Assembly: GCF_003725775.1 (NCBI RefSeq)
Contig: NZ_RJSG01000003.1
Span: forward strand, 185-64,184
From: Nocardioides marmorisolisilvae
Lineage (GTDB): Bacteria > Actinomycetota > Actinomycetes > Propionibacteriales > Nocardioidaceae
Direction of reading: 5' to 3'
Length of the DNA stretch: 64,000 bases
Below are positions 25,397 through 32,805 of this stretch, piece by piece. The stretch's first letter is position 1. Every line of letters starts with the position of its first letter. Below the pieces are notes generated by a model that saw nothing but the letters and a program-made list of their open reading frames with translations, was not told the DNA's origin and did no database searches. A program made the translations under genes and the position numbers.

Positions 25397-26185
25397 ATGA
25401 CCGCCATGACTGATCGGATGCCTGCGCTCTACATTGGGCACGGCGCACCGCCGCTCCTCGACGACCCGACCTGGTCGGGCCAGCTGCGCGACCTCGCCGG
25501 GACCTTCGCACGTCCCCGGGCGATCCTCATCGTCAGCGCGCACTGGGAGTCCGCCCCGCTCTCGCTCTCCGCGAGCGGGCCGGGCACCGAGCTGGTCTAC
25601 GACTTCGGCGGCTTCGACCCCAAGTACTACCGGATGCGCTACGACACCCCGGACGCCTCCGCGCTGGCCCAGCGGATCGCGGCGATGATGCCGGACACCG
25701 AGCCGGTGCACCAGCACGCCAGTCGCGGGCTCGACCACGGCGCCTGGGTGCCGCTGACGATCATGTACCCGGAGGCGGACATCCCGGTGATCCAGATGTC
25801 GCTGCCGACCCACGACCCCTACCAGCTCCTCACCCTCGGCAGCCGGCTGCGCGAGCTGCGGGACGAGGGCGTTCTCGTGATCGGGTCCGGCTTCCTCACC
25901 CACGGCCTGCCGTTCCTCAAGGAGTTCCGCATCGACGCCGAGGCCCCGGGCTGGTCGGTCGACTTCGACCTCTGGGCCGCCGACGCGCTTGCTCGCGGCG
26001 ACGTCGCCGAGCTCGCGGCGTACCGGACCAATGCCCCGGGCATGCCCTACGCGCACCCGACCGTCGAGCACTACACGCCGTTGTTCGTCACCCTCGGCGC
26101 AGCCCTCGACCCCGAGGCGCCCGGCGACCAGGTGATCGACGGGTACTGGATGGGGCTGTCGAAGCGGAGCCTGCTGGTCGCCTGA
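25397..26185 (+). CDS. DODA-type (LigB-like) extradiol ring-cleavage dioxygenase
   Basis: 262 residues from ATG 25397 (ATG 25406 is an alternative). A class III extradiol dioxygenase of the 4,5-DOPA/YgiD type. Conserved metal and active-site runs: ALYIGHGAPPLLDD, ILIVSAHWES, YDFGGFDPKYY, SRGLDHGAWVPL and VIGSGFLTHGL, each containing the expected histidines. The family opens catechol rings or acts as a quinone-linked redox enzyme in stress responses. A palindrome overlapping the leader suggests repression by a small-ligand regulator. No pathway genes are nearby. Confidence 0.9.
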   Translation: MTAMTDRMPALYIGHGAPPLLDDPTWSGQLRDLAGTFARPRAILIVSAHWESAPLSLSASGPGTELVYDFGGFDPKYYRMRYDTPDASALAQRIAAMMPDTEPVHQHASRGLDHGAWVPLTIMYPEADIPVIQMSLPTHDPYQLLTLGSRLRELRDEGVLVIGSGFLTHGLPFLKEFRIDAEAPGWSVDFDLWAADALARGDVAELAAYRTNAPGMPYAHPTVEHYTPLFVTLGAALDPEAPGDQVIDGYWMGLSKRSLLVA

Positions 26186-26194
26186 CGCGCGGAA

Positions 26195-26273
26195 TCCCTA
26201 GGCAAGACGTGAATCTGCGCGAACGACCCGATGCTTCAGGTCGGAAGTGCTGGTTTCACGTCTTGCCTAGGGA
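26195..26273. repeat. 79-base hairpin element with 19-bp perfect arms
   Basis: Arms 26195-26213 and 26255-26273 are perfect inverted repeats (core CCTAGGCAAGACGTGAA). The 41-base loop holds a smaller hairpin, CGACC..GGTCG. It lies between the stops of the convergent dioxygenase and GMC genes. It may terminate both; the size and internal structure also suit a REP/MITE-like element or a structured RNA. Confidence 0.9.
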
Positions 26274-26287
26274 AACCGACCGCCGCG

Positions 26288-27910
26288 TCAGCGACCGAGG
26301 ATGATCGCCGCGGCCTTCTCGCCGATCATGATCGCCGGCGCGTTGGTGTTGCCGCCGGTGATGCTCGGCATGATCGAGGCGTCCGCGACGCGCAGACCCT
26401 CGACACCGCGCACCTTCAGGTCCGGGCTGACGACCGAGAGCTCGTCCACGCCCATCCGGCAGGTGCCGACGCCGTGGTAGATCGAGGTCGCCCGGTTGAG
26501 GATCGCGTTGCGCAGCTCGCTGCCCTGCAGGTCGATGCCGGGGTGGATCTCCTCCTTGACGTGCCCGCCGAAGGCCGGGTCCGCCATGATCGCGCGCGTC
26601 ATCTCCGAGCCCTCGAGCAGGGTGTCCAGGTCGCTGGTCTCGGCGAGGTAGTTGAAGTCGATGAGCGGCGCCGAGGTCGGGTCGGCGTTCGCCAGGCGCA
26701 GCGTTCCGCGGCTGCGCGGGTAGATCAGCGAGACCAGCACGGTCATCGCGGTGCGCGGGTCGACGTCGTGCATGATCGGCTCGTCCTGGTTCGGCGAGAC
26801 GTAGGCCCACGGCAGCATGTGCAGCTGCAGGTCCGGGACGCCGTTGACCGAGTGCGAGGTCTTCACGAAGCCCACCGACTCGAAGACCGAGTTGGCCAGG
26901 AACGTCGAGCCCGGGCGGAGGACCTCCTTGATGACGCCCTTGGCGAAGAACGCCGGGCTGCCCTTCTGCTTGGTCGAGGTGGTGTGGAAGGTCATCGCGT
27001 GGAACATGTGGTCGTGCAGGTTGTCGCCGACCGGGAGGTCGGAGACGACCTGGATGCCGTGATCCTTCAGGTGCTGGGCGTGACCGACTCCGGAGAGCAT
27101 CAGGATCTGCGCCGAGCCGACGAAGCCGGCCGAGAGGATGACCTCCTTGCCGGCGCGGATGGTCCGCTGGGAGCCGTTCTTGTCGGTCACGTTCACACCG
27201 GTGGCGCGGCCGTTCTCGATGTTGACCTTGGTGACCAGCACCTCGCTCTGCAGCTCCAGCGTGGCCGGTGCGAGGTTGTGCACGTAGCCGCGCGAGGCGC
27301 TGTAGCGGAGGCCCTCGGCAGCGTTCTGCTGCATGTAGGAGACGCCCTCCTGGGACGCGCCGTTGTAGTCCGGGTTGACCGGCACGTCGAGCGCGTTGGA
27401 GACCGCGTTGATGAACTGGTGGGTTCCCTCCTGCGGGAACTTGCACTTACTGACCCGGATCGGTCCGCCGGCGCCGCGGTAGTCGTCGGCCCCGCCCTCG
27501 AAGTCCTCCATCCGCTTGTACGCGGCGTTGACCGAGTCGGCGTCCCAGCCCTCGTTGCCCTCGGCGGCCCAGGAGTCGTAGTTGGCGCGGTTGCCGCGCA
27601 CGTAGACCATGCCGTTGACCGAGCTCGAGCCGCCGACGACCTTGCCGCGCGGGACCGGCATCTTGCGGTCGAGGATGTGCTTCTGCGGCACCGAGTAGTA
27701 GCCCCAGTCGACGGTCTTCTTGATCTGCGGGACCGCGTGCATCGGGCCGATCATGCCCGGCTTCTTGACCAGGAACTTCTCGTCGCTCTTGCCCGCCTCG
27801 AGCAGGATCACGCTGTGCCCGGCCTCGGCCAGGCGACCGGCGATCGCGCTTCCCGAGCTGCCGGATCCGACGACGACGTAGTCAGCTTCGGTGGACCGCT
27901 TCTTCGCCAT
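26288..27910 (-). CDS. GMC family oxidoreductase (choline-dehydrogenase-like)
   Basis: 540 residues from ATG 27910, behind GAGG. An FAD-dependent alcohol oxidase or dehydrogenase. The dinucleotide fold is YVVVGSGSSGSAIAGRLAE at about 11-29; GMC signature 1 is PRGKVVGGSSSVNGMVYVRG; signature 2 is ILSAGFVGSAQILMLSGVG; the catalytic region near the end is YHGVGTCRMG followed by DASIMPSITGGNTNAPA. The substrate (choline, sterol, aliphatic alcohol) is not told by sequence. A 20-base palindrome matching the KstR consensus lies 51 bases upstream, which would point to sterol or cholesterol-related control (inference). Confidence 0.92.
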   Translation of the reverse strand: MAKKRSTEADYVVVGSGSSGSAIAGRLAEAGHSVILLEAGKSDEKFLVKKPGMIGPMHAVPQIKKTVDWGYYSVPQKHILDRKMPVPRGKVVGGSSSVNGMVYVRGNRANYDSWAAEGNEGWDADSVNAAYKRMEDFEGGADDYRGAGGPIRVSKCKFPQEGTHQFINAVSNALDVPVNPDYNGASQEGVSYMQQNAAEGLRYSASRGYVHNLAPATLELQSEVLVTKVNIENGRATGVNVTDKNGSQRTIRAGKEVILSAGFVGSAQILMLSGVGHAQHLKDHGIQVVSDLPVGDNLHDHMFHAMTFHTTSTKQKGSPAFFAKGVIKEVLRPGSTFLANSVFESVGFVKTSHSVNGVPDLQLHMLPWAYVSPNQDEPIMHDVDPRTAMTVLVSLIYPRSRGTLRLANADPTSAPLIDFNYLAETSDLDTLLEGSEMTRAIMADPAFGGHVKEEIHPGIDLQGSELRNAILNRATSIYHGVGTCRMGVDELSVVSPDLKVRGVEGLRVADASIMPSITGGNTNAPAIMIGEKAAAIILGR

Positions 27911-27960
27911 GAAAACCTCATTCGTGCGCGCTGGAGTGCCGGTTCTGACCCGGGCCGTGC

Positions 27961-27980
27961 AACTGTAACAAGTTCTAGTT
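27961..27980. promoter_or_regulatory. KstR-like operator between GMC oxidoreductase and pdxY
   Basis: AACTGTAACAAGTTCTAGTT is a near-perfect 20-base palindrome. Its inner 14 bases fit TNNAACNNGTTNNA, the mycobacterial/rhodococcal KstR consensus, at every defined position. It is 51 bases before the GMC start and 38 before pdxY. Confidence 0.6.
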
Positions 27981-28017
27981 TCAGGGGCTAGATCGGTCCC
28001 GGTGGCAGGATCGAGGG

Positions 28018-28887
28018 ATGCAGGTCCTCTCGATCCAGTCCTCGGTCAGCTACGGGCACGTGGGCAACAGCGCCGCCGTCTTCCCGCTTCAGCGCCTGGG
28101 CCACGAGGTGCTGCCGGTGCACACGGTGCTCTTCTCCAACCACACCGGGTACGGCGCGTGGCGCGGGCCGGTGATCCCCGGCGACGACGTGCACGAGGTG
28201 ATCCTCGGCATCGAGGAACGCGGCGCGATGGCCGGCACCGACCTGGTCCTCTCCGGCTACCAGGGCAGCCCGCAGATCGCCGAGGTCGTCCTCGACGCGG
28301 TCGAGCGCGTCAAGACGGCGAACCCGGCCGCGATCTACGCGTGCGACCCGGTGATGGGCAACGCGCGCAGCGGCTGCTTCGTCGACCCCGCGATCCCGCC
28401 GCTGCTGCGCGACCAGGTCATCCCCCGGGCCGACCTGATCACCCCGAACCAGTTCGAGCTCGGCTTCCTCACCGGCCTGCTCGACACCGGGGACGAGCGC
28501 CCGGAGCTGGCCGCCGTCGTCGCGGCAGCCCACGCCGCCCGCGCTCTCGGGCCGGTGACGGTCCTGGTCACCAGCGTCGAGCATGCCGGGTCCGGGCCGG
28601 AGGAGATCGGTCTGCTGGCGGTCACCGGCGACGGCACCTGGTCGGTGACCACACCCCGGTTGCCCCTGAAGAGCAACGGTTCGGGCGACGTGACGGCCGC
28701 GCTGTTCTCGGCCCACCTGGTCGAGACCGGCGACGTCGCGACGGCGCTCGCCCGGACCGCGTCGAGCGTCTTCGACCTCCTGGAGAACACCCTGGAGGCG
28801 AAGTCCCGCGAGCTCCGGCTGGTCGAGAGCCAGGAGACCTTCGCCCACCCGAGGCTGCAGTTCGAGGTGGTCCGGGTCAGCGATTGA
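28018..28887 (+). CDS. pdxY: Pyridoxal kinase
   Basis: 289 residues from ATG 28018, with GAGGG just upstream. A ribokinase-fold kinase phosphorylating pyridoxal to PLP in the salvage pathway. Seen: IQSSVSYGHVGNSAAVFPLQ at the start (pyridoxal pocket), VLSGYQGSPQ, YACDPVMGN, the TPNQFELGFLTG run, and the anion-hole GSGDVTAALFSAHL near residue 221 with the catalytic Asp. The length is normal. It is divergent from the GMC gene and its 3' end overlaps the convergent ImmA-like gene by 11 bases. Confidence 0.95.
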   Translation: MQVLSIQSSVSYGHVGNSAAVFPLQRLGHEVLPVHTVLFSNHTGYGAWRGPVIPGDDVHEVILGIEERGAMAGTDLVLSGYQGSPQIAEVVLDAVERVKTANPAAIYACDPVMGNARSGCFVDPAIPPLLRDQVIPRADLITPNQFELGFLTGLLDTGDERPELAAVVAAAHAARALGPVTVLVTSVEHAGSGPEEIGLLAVTGDGTWSVTTPRLPLKSNGSGDVTAALFSAHLVETGDVATALARTASSVFDLLENTLEAKSRELRLVESQETFAHPRLQFEVVRVSD

Positions 28888-29353
28888 CCCAGGTCGCCCG
28901 ATCGGACCGGGCGAGCATCCGGCGCAGTCTCCGTCGCTCGTCCGTGGCCATCCGCGACTGCCGGAGCGTCAGCATCGCGTCGTCCACCCCGAGCTCGCGG
29001 GCGACCTCGTCGGGCTCGCGCGACCAGGCGAGCGCCCGGGCCAGCGCCGGCAACGGGATCAGCCGGCGCGCCGCCAGGTCCTCGGCCTCGACCTCCTCAC
29101 GCTGCTCGAACCACCCGCTGGGCGTCTCGGCGTGCCCGAGGTCGAGGTGGGCGAGGGCGTGCGCGAGCGAGCTGCGGCGTTGTGCCGGCGGATGATCGCG
29201 CTCGAGCAGGATGACGCGACGACTGCGGGAGAGCACTTCGGGGATCACACCGCCGAGGTCGACCGAGCAGATCACCCAGTCCGGGTAGCGGGCGGCCGCA
29301 TCGGCGGCCGGGTCGTAGCTCAGGTGCGGCGAACTGCCTTCTCGATCTGCCAC
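28877..29353 (-). CDS. ImmA/IrrE-like protein with HAxxH in place of HExxH
   Basis: 158 residues from GTG 29353, behind GGGAG; the start overlaps the XRE gene by 34 bases. The region around residue 62 reads SLAHALAHLDLGH. In the ImmA/IrrE metallopeptidase family this is SLAHELAHxxLGH, so the two zinc histidines (65, 69) and the third (74) are kept while the catalytic glutamate is Ala66. The rest (VILLERDHPPAQRR, AEDLAARRLIPLPAL) fits the family. It probably binds metal but does not cleave; it may act as a partner or sensor for the XRE regulator. Confidence 0.78.
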   Translation of the reverse strand: MADREGSSPHLSYDPAADAAARYPDWVICSVDLGGVIPEVLSRSRRVILLERDHPPAQRRSSLAHALAHLDLGHAETPSGWFEQREEVEAEDLAARRLIPLPALARALAWSREPDEVARELGVDDAMLTLRQSRMATDERRRLRRMLARSDRATWVNR

Positions 29354-29721
29354 TCGATGAACTCCCGGGCCTCTGCCGTGACCCGCTCCCACTGCTGGTC
29401 GGTGAGTCCGGCCGGACGACGGAATCGGAGCGCGTCGTCGTACTGGTCACCATCTTCACGGCGACCACCGACAGGAATCGAGAGATCCGGGGCGGCGCCG
29501 CCGGAGGCGATCGAGCGCAGGGTGCCGGGCGGCCACTCCAGGGCGCGCTCGATCTTTCCCTGGGTTCCGATCTTCGGCCAGCGCTTCCCGTTCAGGAAGT
29601 CGCCGATCGTGCCCGGGTCGGCACCGGTCGCGGCGACCAGCTGGGTGTTGTTCCACTCCAACCGGGCCATCCGAGCCGCAACAGCGTGGGCCGCGCGTTG
29701 CTGGTTCGAGGTCTGAGCCAT
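29320..29721 (-). CDS. XRE-type helix-turn-helix regulator
   Basis: 133 residues from ATG 29721. The N-terminal helix-turn-helix is about 8-65: RMARLEWNNTQLVAATGADP, then GTIGDFLNGKRWPKIGTQGK, with the recognition helix GTIGDFL. The C-terminal part (about 85-133) is hydrophilic. It overlaps the ImmA-like gene downstream, the usual regulator-peptidase pairing seen in stress or mobile-element control. Two copies of an ACCAAGGC-containing sequence lie upstream and may be its autoregulatory sites. It is not a toxin-antitoxin pair by any motif visible here. Confidence 0.82.
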   Translation of the reverse strand: MAQTSNQQRAAHAVAARMARLEWNNTQLVAATGADPGTIGDFLNGKRWPKIGTQGKIERALEWPPGTLRSIASGGAAPDLSIPVGGRREDGDQYDDALRFRRPAGLTDQQWERVTAEAREFIEWQIEKAVRRT

Positions 29722-29953
29722 GGGCTGAACGCTCCGTACGAGTACCGGGGATCGTCTTGGACAACCAAGGCAACCGCACCGTCAAGAGAGTTGAACACCA
29801 AGGCAGATCCAAGGGAAGACCAGTGCCGAACCGGGCACTTCGGATTTGGAATAGCCGTGTAATGCCGCAGATTCTTCGCAGAAGTGGGCAATTCTGGAGA
29901 CCACATCAGGTGAAAACACCCAAAGAGCGTGGGAAGTTCTTGGAAGAATTAGT
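29722..29953. other. AT-richer non-coding interval
   Basis: No credible gene is seen in these 232 bases. Base composition is clearly lower in GC than the flanks (runs such as GGAATTCTTGG-like A/T-rich words), and it lies between the XRE gene and the 3' end of the zinc-ribbon gene beside tRNA-Thr. It may be a relic of an insertion at the tRNA locus, but no att repeat or integrase was found. Confidence 0.4.
29757..29804. promoter_or_regulatory. Paired repeats upstream of the XRE gene
   Basis: TTGGACAACCAAGGC (29757-29771) and TTGAACACCAAGGC (29791-29804) are near-identical and about 34 bases apart. Between them, on the minus strand, lies TTGACG (29785-29780), a possible -35 box for the XRE gene. 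They look like operator copies. Confidence 0.4.
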
Positions 29954-30268
29954 TCAAGAATTTTCTCGGCGTGGGCCGATGACGGCCTTCCAGTCCCGGT
30001 CCCGGACCCCGAGCGAGACGCCGAGCGCGATGATGCAGATCTGGAGGACCACGGCGCCGACTGAGAACAGGAACCAGCCGAACCACTCCCCGTCGTCGCC
30101 GGAACCGATCAGGGAACCGATGACGCAGAGCACGATCCCGGCGATCCACAGGGCACCCAGCGACGGCGGCTCCCACGTATCGAGGTCCGCAGTGCAGTGC
30201 CGGCACCTCCGCGCCGCCGTGGGGATCTCGGCCAAGCAGAACGGGCACGGCTTGAGCTCGTCGGACAT
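29954..30268 (-). CDS. Small zinc-ribbon membrane protein
   Basis: 104 residues from ATG 30268, with GGAGGAGGAG just upstream; longer in-frame starts would run into the tRNA. A zinc ribbon is at about 7-25, CPFCLAEIPTAARRCRHC (two CxxC pairs), followed by two transmembrane helices (GALWIAGIVLCVIGSLIG and GWFLFSVGAVVLQICIIALG) and a short basic tail. Function unknown; such proteins are common, poorly studied single genes in actinobacteria. It lies 28 bases downstream of tRNA-Thr and could be read from the tRNA promoter. Confidence 0.78.
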   Translation of the reverse strand: MSDELKPCPFCLAEIPTAARRCRHCTADLDTWEPPSLGALWIAGIVLCVIGSLIGSGDDGEWFGWFLFSVGAVVLQICIIALGVSLGVRDRDWKAVIGPRRENS

Positions 30269-30296
30269 CGGCTCCTCCTCCACGAAAGGGTTCCGA

Positions 30297-30368
30297 GCCG
30301 GTGACAGGAGTCGAACCCGCGACATCCTCTTTACAAGAGAGGCGCTCTACCAACTGAGCTACACCGGC
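30297..30368 (-). tRNA. tRNA-Thr (anticodon TGT)
   Basis: 72 bases that fold as a full cloverleaf: 7-bp acceptor GCCGGTG/CACCGGC, D arm with GTAGCTCAGTTGGTAGAG, a 5-bp anticodon stem with loop CTTGTAA (anticodon TGT, reading ACA and probably other ACN codons), and a T arm with GGTTCGACTCC. CCA is not encoded. Confidence 0.97.
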
Positions 30369-30472
30369 ATGCCGTCGTACGGACCGGCGGCGGTAATCGT
30401 ACCGGCGCGCAGGCCCGACCCGATCCGAGGACATTCCGGACACGGGGACCGGTGATCAGGGAGGATGGAGAC

Positions 30473-32233
30473 GTGGACCCGTTGCTGCACTTCCCCCACC
30501 ACGACGGGTCGCCGCTGTACCGACGCCCTGAGCACGCACCGCTCGGTGACACCGTCCAGGTCCGGGTCCGCACCAGCAACCACCTGCTCCCCGACGCGGT
30601 CTGGCTGCGCACCGTCGAGGACGCCGAACCGTTCTTCGCCGCGTGCACCGTCGAGCGGACCGAGGGTGACACGACCTGGTGGGTGGGCTCCGTCCGGCTG
30701 CACAACCCGGTCCAGCGCTACCGCTTCCTGGTGGCCTTCGGTGACACCTTCGTCTGGCTCAATCAGGCCGGCGTCTTCGACCGCGACGTCACCGACGCGC
30801 ACGACTTCACCGTCAGCTGTCACGAGGCGGCCCCGGACTGGGGCCGTGACGCCGTCGTCTACCAGATCTTCCCGGACCGGTTCGCGCGCTCGGCTGCTGC
30901 CGACGACCGGCCGATCCCGGACTGGGCGGTGCCGGCGCAGTGGGACGACGCACCGATCCACTCCGGGCCGCACACGCCGTTGCAGTTCTACGGCGGCGAC
31001 CTCGACGGCATCACCGAGCACCTCGACCACGTCGTCGCGCTCGGTGTCACCACGATCTACCTGACACCGGTCTTCCCCGGCGAGAGCAACCACCGCTACA
31101 ACGCCAGCACCTTCGAGACGGTTGACCCGCTTCTCGGCGGCGACGACGCCTACCGCCGGCTCATCGACGCCGCCCACGAGCGCGGACTGCACGTCCTGGG
31201 CGACCTGACCAGCAACCACACCGGCGACACCCACGAGTGGTTCCAACGCGCGGTCGCGGACGAGGGCAGCGAGGAGCGCGGCTACTACTACTTCGCCGCC
31301 GACGGCAGCCACGAGGGCTGGAAGGGCTACGACACCCTGCCCAAGCTCGACCACACCGCGCCCGGTCTGAGCGAGCGCTTCGGTGCGGTGGTCGCCCGCT
31401 GGCTCGAGTTCGGCATCGACGGCTGGCGCATCGACGTGGCCAACATGACCGGTCGGCACGTCGACGTCGACGTCGCCCACCAGGTCGCCCGCGAGATCCG
31501 CGCGACCGCGACCGACGTACGCCCCAACGCCCTGGTGCTGGCCGAGCACGGGCACGACGCCACCGGCGACCTGGACGGCGACGGCTGGCACGGGACCATG
31601 AACTACTACGGCTTCTCGTTCCCGGTCTGGGAGTGGTTGCGCGACCCGCGCCGGCCAGTGCCCTCGTTCGGGCTGCCGGTCGACGTGCCGCGCCGCGACG
31701 GCACCGCGATGGTCGCCGCGATGCGCGACTTCACCGCCAGCTTCGGGTGGGACGCCGTCGGCGCGAGCTGGAACATCCTCGGCTCGCACGACTCACCGCG
31801 GATCCGCACCACCACCGGATCGGCCGATCTGCACCACGTCGCTGCGGTCCTCCAGTTCACCCTGCCCGGCGTACCGATGGTCTTCGCCGGCGACGAGCTC
31901 GGCTTCGAGGGCGTCGACGGCGAGGACTCCCGGCGCACCATGCCCTGGGACGACGTAGCTGCGTTCAGCACCAGGACCGCGGGGGTGTACGCCGCCCTGG
32001 CGCGGCTGCGCGCCGAGCACGTGGCGCTGCGCCGCGGCGGTCTGCGCTGGGTGCACGTCGGTGCCGACGAGGTCGCCTACCTGCGCGAGCACCCGGACGG
32101 GACGGTGCTGGTCACCGCCACCCGGACCGGTACGACGGAGCCGGAGCTGCCCGGGATCGTGAAGGGCGAGCGGCTGATCCAGGTCGGGGACAGCGGCAGG
32201 TCGCCGCGGGCCTCGATCTGGAAGGTCAGCTGA
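30473..32233 (+). CDS. Glycoside hydrolase family 13 (maltogenic/neopullulanase-type) enzyme
   Basis: 586 residues from GTG 30473, chosen because GGGAGG lies 8 bases upstream; GTG 30452 would add 7. An N-terminal starch-binding-like beta domain (about 1-110) precedes the (beta/alpha)8 barrel. Catalytic signs: DGWRIDVAN with nucleophile Asp321, LVLAEHGH with acid/base Glu358, and GSHDSPR with His439-Asp440. YQIFPDRF and LTPVFPGESNHRYN are the cyclomaltodextrinase/neopullulanase signatures. There is no signal peptide, so it acts in the cytoplasm on maltodextrins, glycogen branches or cyclodextrins. No sugar transporter is adjacent. Confidence 0.93.
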   Translation: MDPLLHFPHHDGSPLYRRPEHAPLGDTVQVRVRTSNHLLPDAVWLRTVEDAEPFFAACTVERTEGDTTWWVGSVRLHNPVQRYRFLVAFGDTFVWLNQAGVFDRDVTDAHDFTVSCHEAAPDWGRDAVVYQIFPDRFARSAAADDRPIPDWAVPAQWDDAPIHSGPHTPLQFYGGDLDGITEHLDHVVALGVTTIYLTPVFPGESNHRYNASTFETVDPLLGGDDAYRRLIDAAHERGLHVLGDLTSNHTGDTHEWFQRAVADEGSEERGYYYFAADGSHEGWKGYDTLPKLDHTAPGLSERFGAVVARWLEFGIDGWRIDVANMTGRHVDVDVAHQVAREIRATATDVRPNALVLAEHGHDATGDLDGDGWHGTMNYYGFSFPVWEWLRDPRRPVPSFGLPVDVPRRDGTAMVAAMRDFTASFGWDAVGASWNILGSHDSPRIRTTTGSADLHHVAAVLQFTLPGVPMVFAGDELGFEGVDGEDSRRTMPWDDVAAFSTRTAGVYAALARLRAEHVALRRGGLRWVHVGADEVAYLREHPDGTVLVTATRTGTTEPELPGIVKGERLIQVGDSGRSPRASIWKVS

Positions 32234-32240
32234 GCGGGTA

Positions 32241-32290
32241 CGTCACCGGGTTTCGACAGGCTCAACCAGCACCAGCCGGCTCAACCACCG
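32241..32290. repeat. Dispersed intergenic repeat, CGTCACCxGGTTTCGACA family
   Basis: Contains CGTCACC, TTTCGACAGGCTCAACCA and a second GGCTCAACCACCGG. It matches the sequences at 44564-44633 and 58329-58378, and lies between two convergent genes. Confidence 0.7.
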
Positions 32291-32296
32291 GAACCG

Positions 32297-32761
32297 TCAG
32301 CGGTTCTCGCTCTGCCAGGCGTCGTCGTCCGCGGTGCGCGAGGTGACCGCCTTCGGGAGTTTCCCGTCGGCGAGCTGGCGGATCGAGACGTGCTCGAAGA
32401 CGTCGCGCAGCGCCGAGCGGCCGGCGATCCAGACGTGCTGGAGCACGGCGGCGGAGTCGTTGTAGGTGACGGCCTCGGGACGCAGGCCGTAGACGGAGAC
32501 CAGCGGGCCGTCGACCGCGCGGATCACGTCCGCGACCGAGACGTCAGCGGCGTCCTTGTTCAGGCGCCACCCGCCCGACTGACCGCGCTGCGCCATCACG
32601 TACCCGGCCCGACGAAGGTCGGCGAGGATCGCCTGCAGGAACCCGTGCGGGATGTCCTGGAGACGGCCGAGCTCCTCGGCGCTGACCGGGGAGCCGTCGT
32701 CGCGACGGGCGATCTCGATCAGGGCTCGCAGGGCGTAGTCGGCCTTCGCTGTGACGCGCAT
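32297..32761 (-). CDS. Rrf2 family transcriptional regulator without cysteines
   Basis: 154 residues from ATG 32761. A winged-helix regulator: MRVTAKADYALRALIEIA at the N-terminus, the recognition helix IPHGFLQAILADLRRAGYV and the wing QRGQSGGWRLNKDA are textbook Rrf2. The Fe-S binding cysteines of IscR, NsrR or RsrR (usually three near residues 92-106) are absent; the protein has no cysteine at all. So it senses something else, perhaps through protein contact as CymR does. The target is unknown; the metallophosphoesterase gene lies upstream on the same strand. Confidence 0.9.
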   Translation of the reverse strand: MRVTAKADYALRALIEIARRDDGSPVSAEELGRLQDIPHGFLQAILADLRRAGYVMAQRGQSGGWRLNKDAADVSVADVIRAVDGPLVSVYGLRPEAVTYNDSAAVLQHVWIAGRSALRDVFEHVSIRQLADGKLPKAVTSRTADDDAWQSENR

Positions 32762-32805
32762 GGACCAAGTCTCTCATCTCGCCTGACTAGATTTAGTCGA
32801 GCGGG

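Noticed and set aside
28877-29721. Toxin-antitoxin reading of the XRE/ImmA-like pair
   Set aside because: The second protein has ImmA/IrrE features, not those of HigB, RelE or RES-Xre toxins, and there is no toxin motif.
30297-30368. Integration site at tRNA-Thr
   Set aside because: No integrase, no direct repeat of the tRNA 3' end, and neighbours look chromosomal; only the AT-richer gap was kept as a note.
29757-30455. A 232-codon plus-strand frame across the tRNA region
   Set aside because: It overlaps the tRNA and the zinc-ribbon gene in antisense and has no recognisable domain.
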